Source: Burkholderia puraquae
GTDB taxonomy: Bacteria; Pseudomonadota; Gammaproteobacteria; Burkholderiales; Burkholderiaceae
Assembly (NCBI RefSeq): GCF_002099195.1
Contig: NZ_NBYX01000001.1
Span: forward strand, 496,168-560,167
Length of the DNA: 64,000 nucleotides
Reading direction: 5' to 3'
The notes beneath the pieces were generated by a model, which ran no database searches, was not told the DNA's origin, and worked only from the letters and a program-made list of their open reading frames with translations. This document shows positions 43,701 to 52,662 of the stretch, in pieces (the stretch's first letter is position 1; every line of letters starts with the position of its first letter). Made by a program: the position numbers and the translations under genes.

Positions 43701-45416
43701 TTCGAAGCGATAGTCGAGCACCCCTTCGTCGCCCCACGCATGGTCGACGCGCCACGCGCCGTCGGCACTTCGTCGATGGCTATAGTGAAACGAAACACCA
43801 CTGGCACTGACGTGCCGAGTCATCCGATTGCCGCTTTCATAGTCGAAGCGGCGCGGATTGCTCATGGCATCGAGTGCCGCGACGAGGTTCCGGTCACGAT
43901 CGTGTTCGTAACGTACCAGCGGATACACGTGTCCGTCAGCGTTGGTCAGTGTCATCACCGCTGTCAGGCCGTCGTGCCCGTCAACGTCGGCATTCGAGCG
44001 ACATTCGATGCGTCGTCCCGTCAGTCCTTCGATGCCATGTTCGACGATCCGTGACACGTGACCCGACGAACTGCGCTCGAACAGCCACGCATGACCATAG
44101 AGGTCACCGATCCAGTCGAGCATCAGCGTTAGTGAGGGCGCGCCGGATAACCTGTCGACGATCGTGTCCCACGGATGCGGCAACAGGAATCCGTATTCGA
44201 TTCCCTCGTCCGTACGCAATACCAATTGGTTGTCACGAAAGTACAGCGCATGGCCACACTGCCAGTCAGTGGCGCGCGTTGCCCACCCCTCGTGCATGGG
44301 CACTTCGTCGAATGCCGTGGCATGGTCGACAAAGTAGATCGCTGCGCCGATTCCGTCGTCGCGCGAAATGAGATTCAAATGGATGTCTGCCGGCGTACTC
44401 CATCCGACGCCAATAGTACCGAGGCGTTGCGCACGGCTCGCATAACACCGGGTCCACTCAAGAGGAAGATGTCCGGTAATCGTGAAGTCGTGTTGCGCGA
44501 CGATGACTTCGCCGGTTGTGACATCAACAGGCTCTGCATGCAGGACGTTGCATTTCAGAAACCCCGGCTTCAAATTCAATTTGTCCGCCAGCGCCTTCGC
44601 CCATTTCGACCCCTGAAACGCCTTGAACAACCCCTTCGCCGCCGCGGCCATGTTCATGATCGGCGGCCCGCCGACCAACACGGGCCTTCCTGCCGGAATC
44701 GGCAGCATCACCGAACTCGGCATCGACGGATAAGTCCGATCCGTATGCGCGCTGTTATGCGGCGGCGGCTCCATCCCGATCGACCAGCAACTCAACGCCT
44801 CCAGCGCCATGTACGACATTGGATCGTTGTTGGCGAGCACCGTCTTGCTGCCCATGAACGATTCCCCGTCATTTGACGGTTCGAACTCGGCCGGCGGCGG
44901 GGCGAACGATTCGCCAAGCGGAAAATGCAATCCCGGAACGTGATACGCATGCGTCCCGGCCGTGGCCCGCATCATGCCGTTCACGAAAATCGGCCTGCCA
45001 CTGCCGCCCCCCGATCCGACGTTCGAGCCAAGATCGTCGCTGATGCGATTCTTGATCTTGTTGGCGGCTCTCGCCAGTTTCACCCCCTCGGCGACAGTGG
45101 GGTTGTCCTCGAGGTCTGGTAGCTTGCCGCCGCCGATCAGTTCATTGACCTGCTGGCTCGCTTCATCGGCGAGGTGTTCGAGCTTCTTCGCATCTTCAGG
45201 ATGATCTTCGATGTACTCGGTCACCTTCTCCTGCACGATCATCATGGCGATGCAACCGACCACGGCCTTCGCCGCCTCGACGTATTCGCGCAGATCGAGC
45301 ATGAAACCAACGTGCGGATGCGGCAGGAACACCGGCGGCGTTGCCGGCGTAACCAGTACCGAATGAACGTCCACGCCAACAACGGGATCGAGATGCTTGA
45401 CGGCTGGAAGTGCCAC
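40773..45416 (-). CDS. Rhs effector of the type VI system with an HNH-like toxin tip
   Basis: The 1547-residue polymorphic toxin starts with GTG at 45416. Its N-terminal ~250 residues contain a PAAR-like (DUF4150) region (RPIFVNGMMRATAGTHAYH, later LPIPAGRPVLVGGPPIMN) that would dock on VgrG. The middle, about 290-1420, is made of many YD repeats forming a cocoon, closing with the core motif YRYAPNPAAWIDPYGLA. The last ~122 residues are the variable toxin: CVAC, ADHI and CPDC suggest a zinc-stabilised HNH/beta-beta-alpha-metal nuclease. GC content and codon use in the repeat and tip regions are visibly lower than in vgrG, typical of Rhs genes. The gene lies 15 bases after the helical-repeat gene. 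Confidence 0.92.
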   Translation of the reverse strand: MALPAVKHLDPVVGVDVHSVLVTPATPPVFLPHPHVGFMLDLREYVEAAKAVVGCIAMMIVQEKVTEYIEDHPEDAKKLEHLADEASQQVNELIGGGKLPDLEDNPTVAEGVKLARAANKIKNRISDDLGSNVGSGGGSGRPIFVNGMMRATAGTHAYHVPGLHFPLGESFAPPPAEFEPSNDGESFMGSKTVLANNDPMSYMALEALSCWSIGMEPPPHNSAHTDRTYPSMPSSVMLPIPAGRPVLVGGPPIMNMAAAAKGLFKAFQGSKWAKALADKLNLKPGFLKCNVLHAEPVDVTTGEVIVAQHDFTITGHLPLEWTRCYASRAQRLGTIGVGWSTPADIHLNLISRDDGIGAAIYFVDHATAFDEVPMHEGWATRATDWQCGHALYFRDNQLVLRTDEGIEYGFLLPHPWDTIVDRLSGAPSLTLMLDWIGDLYGHAWLFERSSSGHVSRIVEHGIEGLTGRRIECRSNADVDGHDGLTAVMTLTNADGHVYPLVRYEHDRDRNLVAALDAMSNPRRFDYESGNRMTRHVSASGVSFHYSHRRSADGAWRVDHAWGDEGVLDYRFEYDLARNQTRIIESLGHVAVIQLNERRVPIAEIDVLGGMTSYRYDSQWRTCARIDPIGRTSRWEYDANGNLIAQFMPDGRSVRAEYDSNHKPVCVTGAGGRQFRYEWDARGRLMSRTTPSQATFRYAYDKLGRVTSCAGPQGDVTTFGYDRYGNLTTMVDALGHPTQYERDARGYVISSLDAAGHQNRYERDACGRLVRAIEWDGREIHCSYDPDGHLLRYRDPVGNVTRLAYTPLGEIAKRIQPDGTEVQYRYDTEGQLAQVVNERGESYLLKRDALGRIVEEIDYWGQSRVYEYGTTGELLRSVDPRGRAIEYRYDELGRIVEKRIPDPDRHDGVRTDCFHYDEHGDLIRASTASSHLEFRYDDDGRLVEERQGDDFTLFNRYDATGNRIERRTRLVAGSEIVEQSIRYNYDALNAVVRIEIDGHAPIIIERDALGQIRDERLGDALRREMSYEAKGRLSRQALLADTGEMFAIEYAYDANGDLIERRDSRTGIEQFQYDPVGQVVAHIDCAGATRRFTYDPAGDLLNTRVFQSGALRGETASPAWRREGVHEDSHYVFDRAGNLVHKREAHQEITLRWDAAGQLAETLTTRRAGQGDTNDDHHLRVRYEYDAFRRRIRKITSSRRLESSHTSVRQFFWDGDVLSSELRSDQSDEKNSQTQSVLIRRDVRDWIHYPDTFRPLAVVHRTLDSRIPPPVSEHAGVEPGGAPSLDEIRSPTAIADYSAPNTTSATRQQPASYRPVSTVYFFHNDPNGAPVRVVDERGRIAWEASYATWSSNTPIQPKDWPSFDQPIRLQGQYYDEETGFCYNRYRYLDPGIGQFISQDPSCIEGGSALYRYAPNPAAWIDPYGLANTIDGHGNTVPIVSLGIPDKSLFKPKSGITTAYSRNSQCGPTTAQTRSVQGKPCVACNQTATTMVADHIDALVVEYYRTGTNDVTVQTSIAAVQPHCPDCSRSQGGKASGFSRAMKKALHIR

Positions 45417-45431
45417 GGTTTCGGTCCCCGC

Positions 45432-46697
45432 TCAGCGCCCACTGCGCAACGCCGCGACTTTCTCGGTGAGCGTGTTTCGCCGCCGGTCCATCGCGCCCAG
45501 TTGCGACACCATCCACTCGACAACCATCGGCAGATTGCTGTTCGCCCGCATCGGCTCGTCGATCATCAATCCAGCATCGAGCGCGTTGAATCCGGCCTCC
45601 AGCGCATGTTCACGCTCCCCTGCCCGCTCCCAGCACACGGCACTCATTCTCCAGGCCTCAACCGTCATCAGCCCGTCCTTCGCCGCCGTGGTCGACGCGG
45701 CCGCTCGCTCGTAGCAATAAGCCGAGTGCGCATAGTCCTGATGCGTCAGATGCACGCTCGCCTCGCCGAACAACCCGTTCGCCACGAGCTTGTGCCCCGC
45801 CGGATGCCCTGCCTCGACCGCGCGCATACCGCTGCTGGCGGCGCTCCGGTAAGCCGCGATCGCCTGCTCCCGATCGCGCCACTTCAGATACGCAGCCCCC
45901 GCAATCAGGTGCACGACAACGCATTGATCGAACCACTGCTCGCGCTCCGCGACCTTCAGCGCCGCCGTACGCAGTTCCTCCAGACGAGATGGATTGCCGC
46001 CTTCGATCATCTCGGTCAGCATCACGAAGTGCCGTCGAAACTCCCCGCTCGGCCCACGCTCGCCCGATTCCGCCAGTAACTCGCGCGGCACGCTCGCCAT
46101 CGAATACTTGCCTTGCACGACGCGCACCGCAGCCCGATGGCGTTGCATCAACGCTGCAAACGGCGCGATATCGATACGCGGCACGACGAAGCGCACGCGC
46201 TCGACAAGCTGCGGTGCGACCGCAATGATCGACAGCAAATCGTCGATCCATCGGATCCATGCCGTGTCATCTCGTACCTTCACCGGTTCCAGCACGAATA
46301 CCATCGCCGGAAAAATATCCGGATGGTGCTGCATCAGGCTGTCGGTAACCGCGAACAGATACAACAAGGGATTCTTGCCATCGTCGTAGGGGGCGTGCCA
46401 GTCCGCACGCACACCCTGCGCATTGGACGCCTCCCGCCGGCTGTCGTAGAACGCGATGAGTTCATCTGTCAGCGCCGTCGCATACCCTGATTCATTGACG
46501 AACGACGCCCGCATCGTTCTGACCGCGCACGACGTCTCGTCCTGGACCTGGAAGTACAATCGCACGAGTTCCGCATCCGTCTCGTCGGTCTGCCAGATCA
46601 TCAATCGCGCGTCCTGCTCTTTCGCGAAACTCATCCAGTCCGCATGCGCGTCCATGAACCTGCGCTCCACCGGATTGGTCGGCTGCCAGTTCTGCAT
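45432..46697 (-). CDS. Unrecognised helical-repeat protein between vgrG and rhs, candidate effector adaptor
   Basis: The 421-residue protein is predicted cytoplasmic. The start at 46697 has a perfect AGGAGG. The N-terminal 200 residues (MQNWQPTNPVERRFMDAHAD onward) are an alpha/beta region with no family I can name. The C-terminal 200 residues show TPR-like helical pairs with aromatic and Ala spacing (AAYLKWRDREQAIAAYRSA, SAYCYERAAASTTAAKDG). It sits exactly between vgrG and the Rhs effector and is co-transcribed with both, the position usually held by Eag/DUF1795, DUF2169 or DUF4123 adaptors, none of which is present. An effector-loading or chaperone role is inferred from position only. Confidence 0.8.
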   Translation of the reverse strand: MQNWQPTNPVERRFMDAHADWMSFAKEQDARLMIWQTDETDAELVRLYFQVQDETSCAVRTMRASFVNESGYATALTDELIAFYDSRREASNAQGVRADWHAPYDDGKNPLLYLFAVTDSLMQHHPDIFPAMVFVLEPVKVRDDTAWIRWIDDLLSIIAVAPQLVERVRFVVPRIDIAPFAALMQRHRAAVRVVQGKYSMASVPRELLAESGERGPSGEFRRHFVMLTEMIEGGNPSRLEELRTAALKVAEREQWFDQCVVVHLIAGAAYLKWRDREQAIAAYRSAASSGMRAVEAGHPAGHKLVANGLFGEASVHLTHQDYAHSAYCYERAAASTTAAKDGLMTVEAWRMSAVCWERAGEREHALEAGFNALDAGLMIDEPMRANSNLPMVVEWMVSQLGAMDRRRNTLTEKVAALRSGR

Positions 46698-46711
46698 TCG
46701 GTCTGGCCTCC

Positions 46712-48916
46712 TCAAGGATTCAGTTTCAGGACGGCACCTTCGACCGTGTGCTCCGCGGTCGCTGACGACGTTACCGTCTTGCCGTTCACGCTGTGAGTGT
46801 TGGTACCGGTCGATGCGACATTGACACCCTGGATCGTGATCGTGCCGTCGCTCTTCATCACGATGCTGGACATCCCGCAGACGAGCGAAAGCTGGTCGCC
46901 GGCGTTGACGGTCACCTGATGCTGCACGTTCGTCGTATGGTTCGCCCCGACGTTGACGGTGTGTTCGCCGCCGACCGTGTGCGTATGCGCGTTCGCGATC
47001 GTCGATGTGCGCGTGCCGATCTCTTCGGTGTGCGCCGACGCAACCATCGTCTTCATGTCCTGCGACGTCGTCTGGTACATCTGCCCGACGTTCAGCGTCT
47101 TGCCTTCGCCGATCGTTTCGGTCTTGGCATGCGTGACCGATTCCGTGTGGCTGCCGCCGATCGTCGCCTCGCGATCCGACGCAATCGTCACGGTCTCCTT
47201 CTTCCCGACCGTTCGCGTCCGGTTTCCCCCCACCCCATGCGTCTCATCCACTCCTATCTGCGCCACCCGGTTCTGCCCGATATTCACCGTCTCGTTCTGC
47301 CCCACACTCCTTTGCCGGTTGTTCTTCACCTGCATCGTTTCGTCGTTCCCGACCGTATGCGTATGGTTGTTCCCGACGGAAAGCGAATGATCGGCCTCCG
47401 TCTCCGCATCGAAATTCCGTTCCGCGTGCATCCAGAGTTGCTCGGCACCTTTCTTGTCTTCGAACCGGAACGCATTGGCATGCTCGTTCGTCCCGCCCGG
47501 CGACGAACGGGACAGCAACCCGCTCTGCGTCGCCCCCCCCGGCAGCCCCCACGGCGGCATCTTCTCGCCGTTGTAAACCCGCCCGGTGACGATCGGCTCG
47601 TCCGGATCGCCATTCAGGAAATCGACCACCACCTCATCGCCCACGCGCGGGATCTGCACGCCCCCGAACCCGCCCCCGGCCCACGGACTGGACACCCGCA
47701 CCCAGCACGACGAATCCTGATTGCTCTGCCCGTACCTATCCCAGCGGAACTGCAGCTTCACGCGCCCATACTGGTCGGTCCAGATTTCTTCGCCGGGCGG
47801 CCCGACGACGGTCGCCGTCTGCGGGCCGTTGGTACGCGGCCGCGGCGTGTCGCGCGGCGACCGGTAAGGCAGGCTCGACGGCTGCACGAGCATCATCGTC
47901 TGATGCACGACGGCCTCCGCGCCCTGATCGCTCGCATACGCGTTCTCCTGGAAGCGGTACTGGCACCGCACGATCAGGTACTCGCGGTTCTGATCGGCGC
48001 GCGGGCAATGTTCGAGCGCGAACAGATAGCCGGGCGCGGCACCCCGCACATCGGTATCGGCGCTCGCCCGCTCGTGTTCGGCCTGCTGTTCCTCGAGCCG
48101 CACGCGGCTGTAATGCGCGCCGGGCGCATCGTCGCGATAGCCGCCCGGCCACTCGAACGACGCGAAACTGTCGTGATCGTGGCCGCGCGGATCGACCTTC
48201 TGCGACGAAAGATCGGCACGCGGCTTCGTATAGTCGTAGTCGGTGGTCTGGTGCCGGCCGACGCTCACCTCCTGCGCGGGCAGCCAGCCGTCGATGTGCT
48301 CCTCGTCGGCGATCGCGGTGCGGTCGCGCGCGATGTACGGAATCGTTTCGTAGCCGGGCAGCACCGTGTGCGACGACATCGCGTCGCCCAGCATCAGCGT
48401 ATGCGTGTCCTGTGCATGCCGGAACCAGAAGTAGATCCCCTCGAACTCCATCAGCCGCGACACGAACGCGGCATCGGTCTCGTTGTACTGCACGCAGTAG
48501 TCGCGCGGCACATACGCCTCGGCGAGGTGGTTCTCGATCGGAAAGCCGTACGTCGACAGCACCTCCTGCACGATCTCGGGCACGGTCTTGTTCTGGAAGA
48601 TCCGGCAATCGGAGCGTCGCGTCGCGAGCCACAGCCACGGGCGCACGATCAGCTCGTAGCCGTAGTACCGCTCGGCTCGCCGCCCCGCGAGCGACGCGCG
48701 CGCAACGATGCCGTTCAGGTAGCGCGTCGACAGGTCCTGCTGTTCGATCCGGACCGTCACGGGCTTGCCGAGCATGTCCTTCAGCGACAGGCTGTGACTG
48801 TCGGCGAGCGCCTCGATCCGGAATTCGAACAGGCGGCCGAGTTCGTCGCTGCCGTCGAGCGTATGGAACTTGAGGTCGTCGCCATGCTGGCTGTCGAGTG
48901 TGAATACGCGATTCAA
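46712..48916 (-). CDS. vgrG: VgrG spike protein (TssI)
   Basis: The 734-residue protein forms the trimeric spike that caps the Hcp tube. The N-terminal gp27-like part begins RVFTLDSQHGDDLKFHT, the gp5-like OB domain includes EEIWTDQYGRVKLQFRWDR, and the C-terminus is a long beta-prism of VGNNxTxTVG-type repeats ending in EHTVEGAVLKLNP. No extra effector domain is attached. Translation starts at TTG (48916), which overlaps the clpV stop as TTGA, with AGGAGG 7 bases before it, so it is coupled to clpV. The downstream genes supply its cargo. Confidence 0.95.
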   Translation of the reverse strand: MNRVFTLDSQHGDDLKFHTLDGSDELGRLFEFRIEALADSHSLSLKDMLGKPVTVRIEQQDLSTRYLNGIVARASLAGRRAERYYGYELIVRPWLWLATRRSDCRIFQNKTVPEIVQEVLSTYGFPIENHLAEAYVPRDYCVQYNETDAAFVSRLMEFEGIYFWFRHAQDTHTLMLGDAMSSHTVLPGYETIPYIARDRTAIADEEHIDGWLPAQEVSVGRHQTTDYDYTKPRADLSSQKVDPRGHDHDSFASFEWPGGYRDDAPGAHYSRVRLEEQQAEHERASADTDVRGAAPGYLFALEHCPRADQNREYLIVRCQYRFQENAYASDQGAEAVVHQTMMLVQPSSLPYRSPRDTPRPRTNGPQTATVVGPPGEEIWTDQYGRVKLQFRWDRYGQSNQDSSCWVRVSSPWAGGGFGGVQIPRVGDEVVVDFLNGDPDEPIVTGRVYNGEKMPPWGLPGGATQSGLLSRSSPGGTNEHANAFRFEDKKGAEQLWMHAERNFDAETEADHSLSVGNNHTHTVGNDETMQVKNNRQRSVGQNETVNIGQNRVAQIGVDETHGVGGNRTRTVGKKETVTIASDREATIGGSHTESVTHAKTETIGEGKTLNVGQMYQTTSQDMKTMVASAHTEEIGTRTSTIANAHTHTVGGEHTVNVGANHTTNVQHQVTVNAGDQLSLVCGMSSIVMKSDGTITIQGVNVASTGTNTHSVNGKTVTSSATAEHTVEGAVLKLNP

Positions 48917-51573
48917 GTCGCTTCCTCCTCGTCGAACCGGTACACGAATTCGCCGTCGGCCGCGCTCAGCTCGATCGACGACAGCGTGCGGCCTTCGAGC
49001 GTGGCCTGCAGGATCGCGCGGCCGATGCGCGGCATCACCGTATGCGTGAGGATCGCGTCGACCATCCGGCCGCCGGATTCGATCGTCCGGCAGCGCTCGA
49101 CGACCAGCGCGGTCGCCGCGTCGGTGCAGCGCAGCCGGATGCCGTGGTGCGCGTCGATCCGTTGCTCGATCCGCCGCAACTGCAAGGCGACGATCCGCGC
49201 GAGCGTCGCGTCGGTGAGCGGGTAATACGGCACGACGGTCAACCGGCCGAGCAGCGCCGCGGGAAACACGTCGAGCAGCGGCGCGCGCAGTGCGTCGGCG
49301 AGCGTCTGCACGGCGGGCAGGCGCTCGGGATCGCGGCACAGCTGCATCACGCGATCGGCGCCGACGTTCGACGTCAGCAGGATCACCGTATGCCGGAAAT
49401 CGATGTCGCGCCCTTCGCCGTCCTCCATCCAGCCCTTGTCGAATACCTGGAAGAAGATCTCGTGCACGTCGCGGTGCGCCTTCTCGATCTCGTCGAGCAG
49501 CACGACGCTGTACGGGCGGCGGCGCACGGCCTCGGTGAGCACCCCGCCCTGCCCGTAGCCGACATAGCCGGGCGGCGCACCCTTCAGCGTCGACACGGTA
49601 TGCGCCTCCTGGAACTCGCTCATGTTGATCGTGATCGCATTGTGTTCGCCGCCGTACAGCGTGTCGGCCAGCGCGAGCGCGGTTTCGGTCTTGCCGACGC
49701 CTGACGGCCCGCACAGCAGGAACACGCCATGCGGCTTCTTCGGATCGTCCAGCCTGGCGCGGGCGGTCTGGATGCGCTCGGCGATCAGTTCGACCGCGTG
49801 CTTCTGGCCGACGACGCGCTCGCCGAGCGTATCGGCGAGCTTCAGCACGGCCTGCGTTTCGTCGCGCACCATCCGGCCGAGCGGAATACCGGTCCAGTCG
49901 GCTACGACGGCGGCCACCGCGTGCGTGTCGACGGCGGGCAGCACGAGCGGCGCATCGCCCTGCAGGTCGGCCAGTCCATGCTGCGCGGCCGAGAGACGAG
50001 CTTGTGCCGCGGCGCGCGCGTCGGTGTCGAGCGCATGCGACGGATCGTCGTCGAGCAGCAACGCGCGGGCATCGACGATCGCCGTCAATGCGTCGCGTTC
50101 GGTTTGCCAGCGCGTGTCGAGACGGTCGAGTTCGGCCTGTGCTGCCGAAATCTCGGTGTCGATCACGTCGCGCCGCGCGGTATCGCCGGTGCCGAGCGCG
50201 CATTCGCGTCCGATCCGCGCCTGTTCGACGCGCAGGCTGTCGATCCGGCGGCGCGCATCTTCGATCGGCGCGGGCACCGCGTGCTGGCTGACGGCGACGC
50301 GCGCGCAGGCCGTATCGAGCAGGCTGATCGCCTTGTCCGGCAACTGGCGGGCGGGAATATAGCGATGCGACAGCGTGACGGCGGCCTGCAGCGCGTCGTC
50401 GAGCACGAGCACGCGATGGTGGGCCTCGAGTTTCCCGGCGAGGCCGCGCAGCATCGTCAGCGCGGCCGCTTCTTCCGGTTCGTGCACGTGTACGAGCTGG
50501 AAGCGCCGCGTCAGCGCCGGGTCCTTCTCGATGTATTGCTTGTACTCGGACCACGTGGTCGCGCCGATGGTGCGCAGCAGGCCGCGGGCGAGCGCGGGCT
50601 TCAGCAGGTTCGCGGCGTCGCCGGTGCCGGCGGCCCCGCCTGCGCCGACGAGCGTGTGGACTTCGTCGATGAACAGGATCGCCGGCCGCTCGGACGACAT
50701 CGCTTCGTCGATCACGCCGCGCAGCCGGCTCTCGAACTCGCCCTTCACGCTCGCGCCGGCCTGCAGCAGCCCGATGTCGAGCAGGTACAGCGCGACGTCG
50801 CGCAGCGACGGCGGCACGTCGCCGGCAGCGATCCGCAGCGCGAAGCCTTCCGCGACGGCCGTCTTGCCGACGCCGGCCTCGCCGACCAGCAGCGGGTTGT
50901 TCTGCCGGCGCCGCAGCAGGATGTCGACGATCTGGCGAATCTCCGGATCGCGTCCGATCACTGGATCGATCTCATCGGCCCGCGCGCGGGCGGTCAGGTC
51001 GACGGCGAAGCGCGCGAGCGCGGAGCCGTCGGCGGCGGTGGTCGCACCGCGCATCGCCGTGTCGCCGCCTGGCGGCGCCTGCCCGGCCGGTTGCGCCTCC
51101 GGCGAGCCTTCGACGATCGACTGGAGCGCGTCGGCGAGCACGTCGGGCACGATGCGCTCGAATTCGCGCGTGATCGCCACCAGCACGTTGCGCAATTGCG
51201 GCGTCTTCAGGATCGCGAGCAGCAGCACCGCGCCGCGAATGCGCGTCGCGTCGTACTTCAGCGTCGCGTAGACCCATGCACGCTCGACGGCGTCGTCGAT
51301 ATGCACGGACAGATCCGACACCGAGCCCGCACCGCGCGGCAGCCTGTCGAGCGCGGCAACGAGCCCGCGCTCGATCACGGCGTCATCGATCCCGAAGTGG
51401 CGCAGCACGCGCTGCAGGTCGCCGTCGGGCCGTTGCAGCATCTGCTTGAACCAGTGCGCGAGCTCGACGTACGGATTGCCGCGCAGCCGGCAGAAGCCGG
51501 TCGCCTGCTCGAGCGTCTCGTAGAGGAACGGATTCAGTTTTCCGAACAGGTTGACGCGGCCGATATCGGACAT
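48913..51573 (-). CDS. clpV: ClpV ATPase (TssH)
   Basis: The 886-residue AAA+ unfoldase recycles the contracted TssB/TssC sheath. Two ATPase modules are seen: Walker A GEAGVGKTA with FIDEVHT in the first, and GPSGVGKTE with VLLDEIEKAH in the second. The N-terminal domain (MSDIGRVNLFGKLNPFLYET) is the ClpV-type sheath-binding region rather than the ClpB one. It lies 12 bases after tssG and ends inside the vgrG start. Confidence 0.96.
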   Translation of the reverse strand: MSDIGRVNLFGKLNPFLYETLEQATGFCRLRGNPYVELAHWFKQMLQRPDGDLQRVLRHFGIDDAVIERGLVAALDRLPRGAGSVSDLSVHIDDAVERAWVYATLKYDATRIRGAVLLLAILKTPQLRNVLVAITREFERIVPDVLADALQSIVEGSPEAQPAGQAPPGGDTAMRGATTAADGSALARFAVDLTARARADEIDPVIGRDPEIRQIVDILLRRRQNNPLLVGEAGVGKTAVAEGFALRIAAGDVPPSLRDVALYLLDIGLLQAGASVKGEFESRLRGVIDEAMSSERPAILFIDEVHTLVGAGGAAGTGDAANLLKPALARGLLRTIGATTWSEYKQYIEKDPALTRRFQLVHVHEPEEAAALTMLRGLAGKLEAHHRVLVLDDALQAAVTLSHRYIPARQLPDKAISLLDTACARVAVSQHAVPAPIEDARRRIDSLRVEQARIGRECALGTGDTARRDVIDTEISAAQAELDRLDTRWQTERDALTAIVDARALLLDDDPSHALDTDARAAAQARLSAAQHGLADLQGDAPLVLPAVDTHAVAAVVADWTGIPLGRMVRDETQAVLKLADTLGERVVGQKHAVELIAERIQTARARLDDPKKPHGVFLLCGPSGVGKTETALALADTLYGGEHNAITINMSEFQEAHTVSTLKGAPPGYVGYGQGGVLTEAVRRRPYSVVLLDEIEKAHRDVHEIFFQVFDKGWMEDGEGRDIDFRHTVILLTSNVGADRVMQLCRDPERLPAVQTLADALRAPLLDVFPAALLGRLTVVPYYPLTDATLARIVALQLRRIEQRIDAHHGIRLRCTDAATALVVERCRTIESGGRMVDAILTHTVMPRIGRAILQATLEGRTLSSIELSAADGEFVYRFDEEEAT

Positions 51574-51585
51574 GACGGTTCCCGT

Positions 51586-52662
51586 TTAGGCGGTTTCGCG
51601 ATGAAGGGGGGCGCCGGTGCGCCGCACGTCGCAGCGGACGACGAGGTCACGCGCGGGGCCCGGTTCGAGCCGCTGCCCGAGCCACGCGGTGCGGCCGATG
51701 CCCTGCGGCCCGCCGAGCGCGATCGCCGGTACCGCGTCGGCCGCCAGTTCGAGCTGCACGTCCCAGTCGAACTCGATGCCGACGTATTCGCGCACCCATT
51801 GCGCAAGCTGCCGGGCATGCGGGCCGCCCGGCAGGAAACGGCGGTACGCGTCGAGCGACAGCGGGCCGAGCACGATCCGGAACCGCGACTGCGCATCGCG
51901 CACCGCGACGCCGAGCGCGACGGCGCCGACGCGCAACGTCGGCCGCGTCGCACGAATCGTGCAACGCTGCGAACGTTCGATCGCAACCCACTGCGGTACG
52001 TGCTCGACGATGCGGGCCTCGACACCGAAATGCCGGCGCAGGATCTGCACGAGCCCTTCCGGGTTGCGCGTGTGCCGCACGAGATGGCCGGCATGAAAAT
52101 AGCGCGCATGCGGCGCGAGCGTGTCCGCGTCGGCTTGCGCGGCCGGTTTGCCGCCCGGTGCCGCCCGCCCGATCAGGCTCGCGACATAGCCGTCGAACCG
52201 CGCGCGCTCCGGGCGATCGAGACTCACCGTCGGCTGCGCGTCAGCCCACGCGCGGTAGAACAGCAGGATCAGCCGGTGATGGAACAGGTCGGCGAACGCG
52301 GCAAACGTCGGGTCGTCGTGTTGCGCCGCGCGTTCGTGTGCGTATTCGGTCAGGTGCGTCGGTAACGGCCCGTTCGGCCCGAACAGCCCGAAACCATGAA
52401 TCGCGATGCGCGGTGGCGTGGCGCCGTCGTCGCTCACGCCGGCCAGCATCGACGCCGCGAACGCGAGCGACGGTTGCTGCCCGAGCCGCACCGGTTCGTC
52501 GTGCGGCCGGGCGGCATGGCCGAGCGGTGCGCGGCCGGGCGACAGCGCATCGAGCCAGCGCAGCGCCTGGAACAGGTCGTAACCGTGCGGCGCGGCGCGC
52601 AGGCGTGCCCACCACGCGTCGCGGCGTGCGGCTTCGGTGCCCGGTGACGTGGCGCGCTTCAT
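51586..52662 (-). CDS. tssG: T6SS baseplate protein TssG
   Basis: The 358-residue baseplate wedge component shows the family pattern: YDLFQALRWLDALSPGRAPL near the N-terminus, FGLFGPNGPLPTHLTEYAHE, and RFRIVLGPLSLDAYRRFLPG towards the end. The start at 52662 overlaps the tssF stop by ATGA, which rules out the longer open frame upstream. It works with TssF, TssE and TssK. Confidence 0.95.
   Translation of the reverse strand: MKRATSPGTEAARRDAWWARLRAAPHGYDLFQALRWLDALSPGRAPLGHAARPHDEPVRLGQQPSLAFAASMLAGVSDDGATPPRIAIHGFGLFGPNGPLPTHLTEYAHERAAQHDDPTFAAFADLFHHRLILLFYRAWADAQPTVSLDRPERARFDGYVASLIGRAAPGGKPAAQADADTLAPHARYFHAGHLVRHTRNPEGLVQILRRHFGVEARIVEHVPQWVAIERSQRCTIRATRPTLRVGAVALGVAVRDAQSRFRIVLGPLSLDAYRRFLPGGPHARQLAQWVREYVGIEFDWDVQLELAADAVPAIALGGPQGIGRTAWLGQRLEPGPARDLVVRCDVRRTGAPLHRETA

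Noticed and set aside
47000..47420. Repetitive 6-residue pattern in the C-terminal part of VgrG
   Set aside because: This is the normal beta-prism of VgrG spikes, not a separate repeat element or CRISPR-like array.
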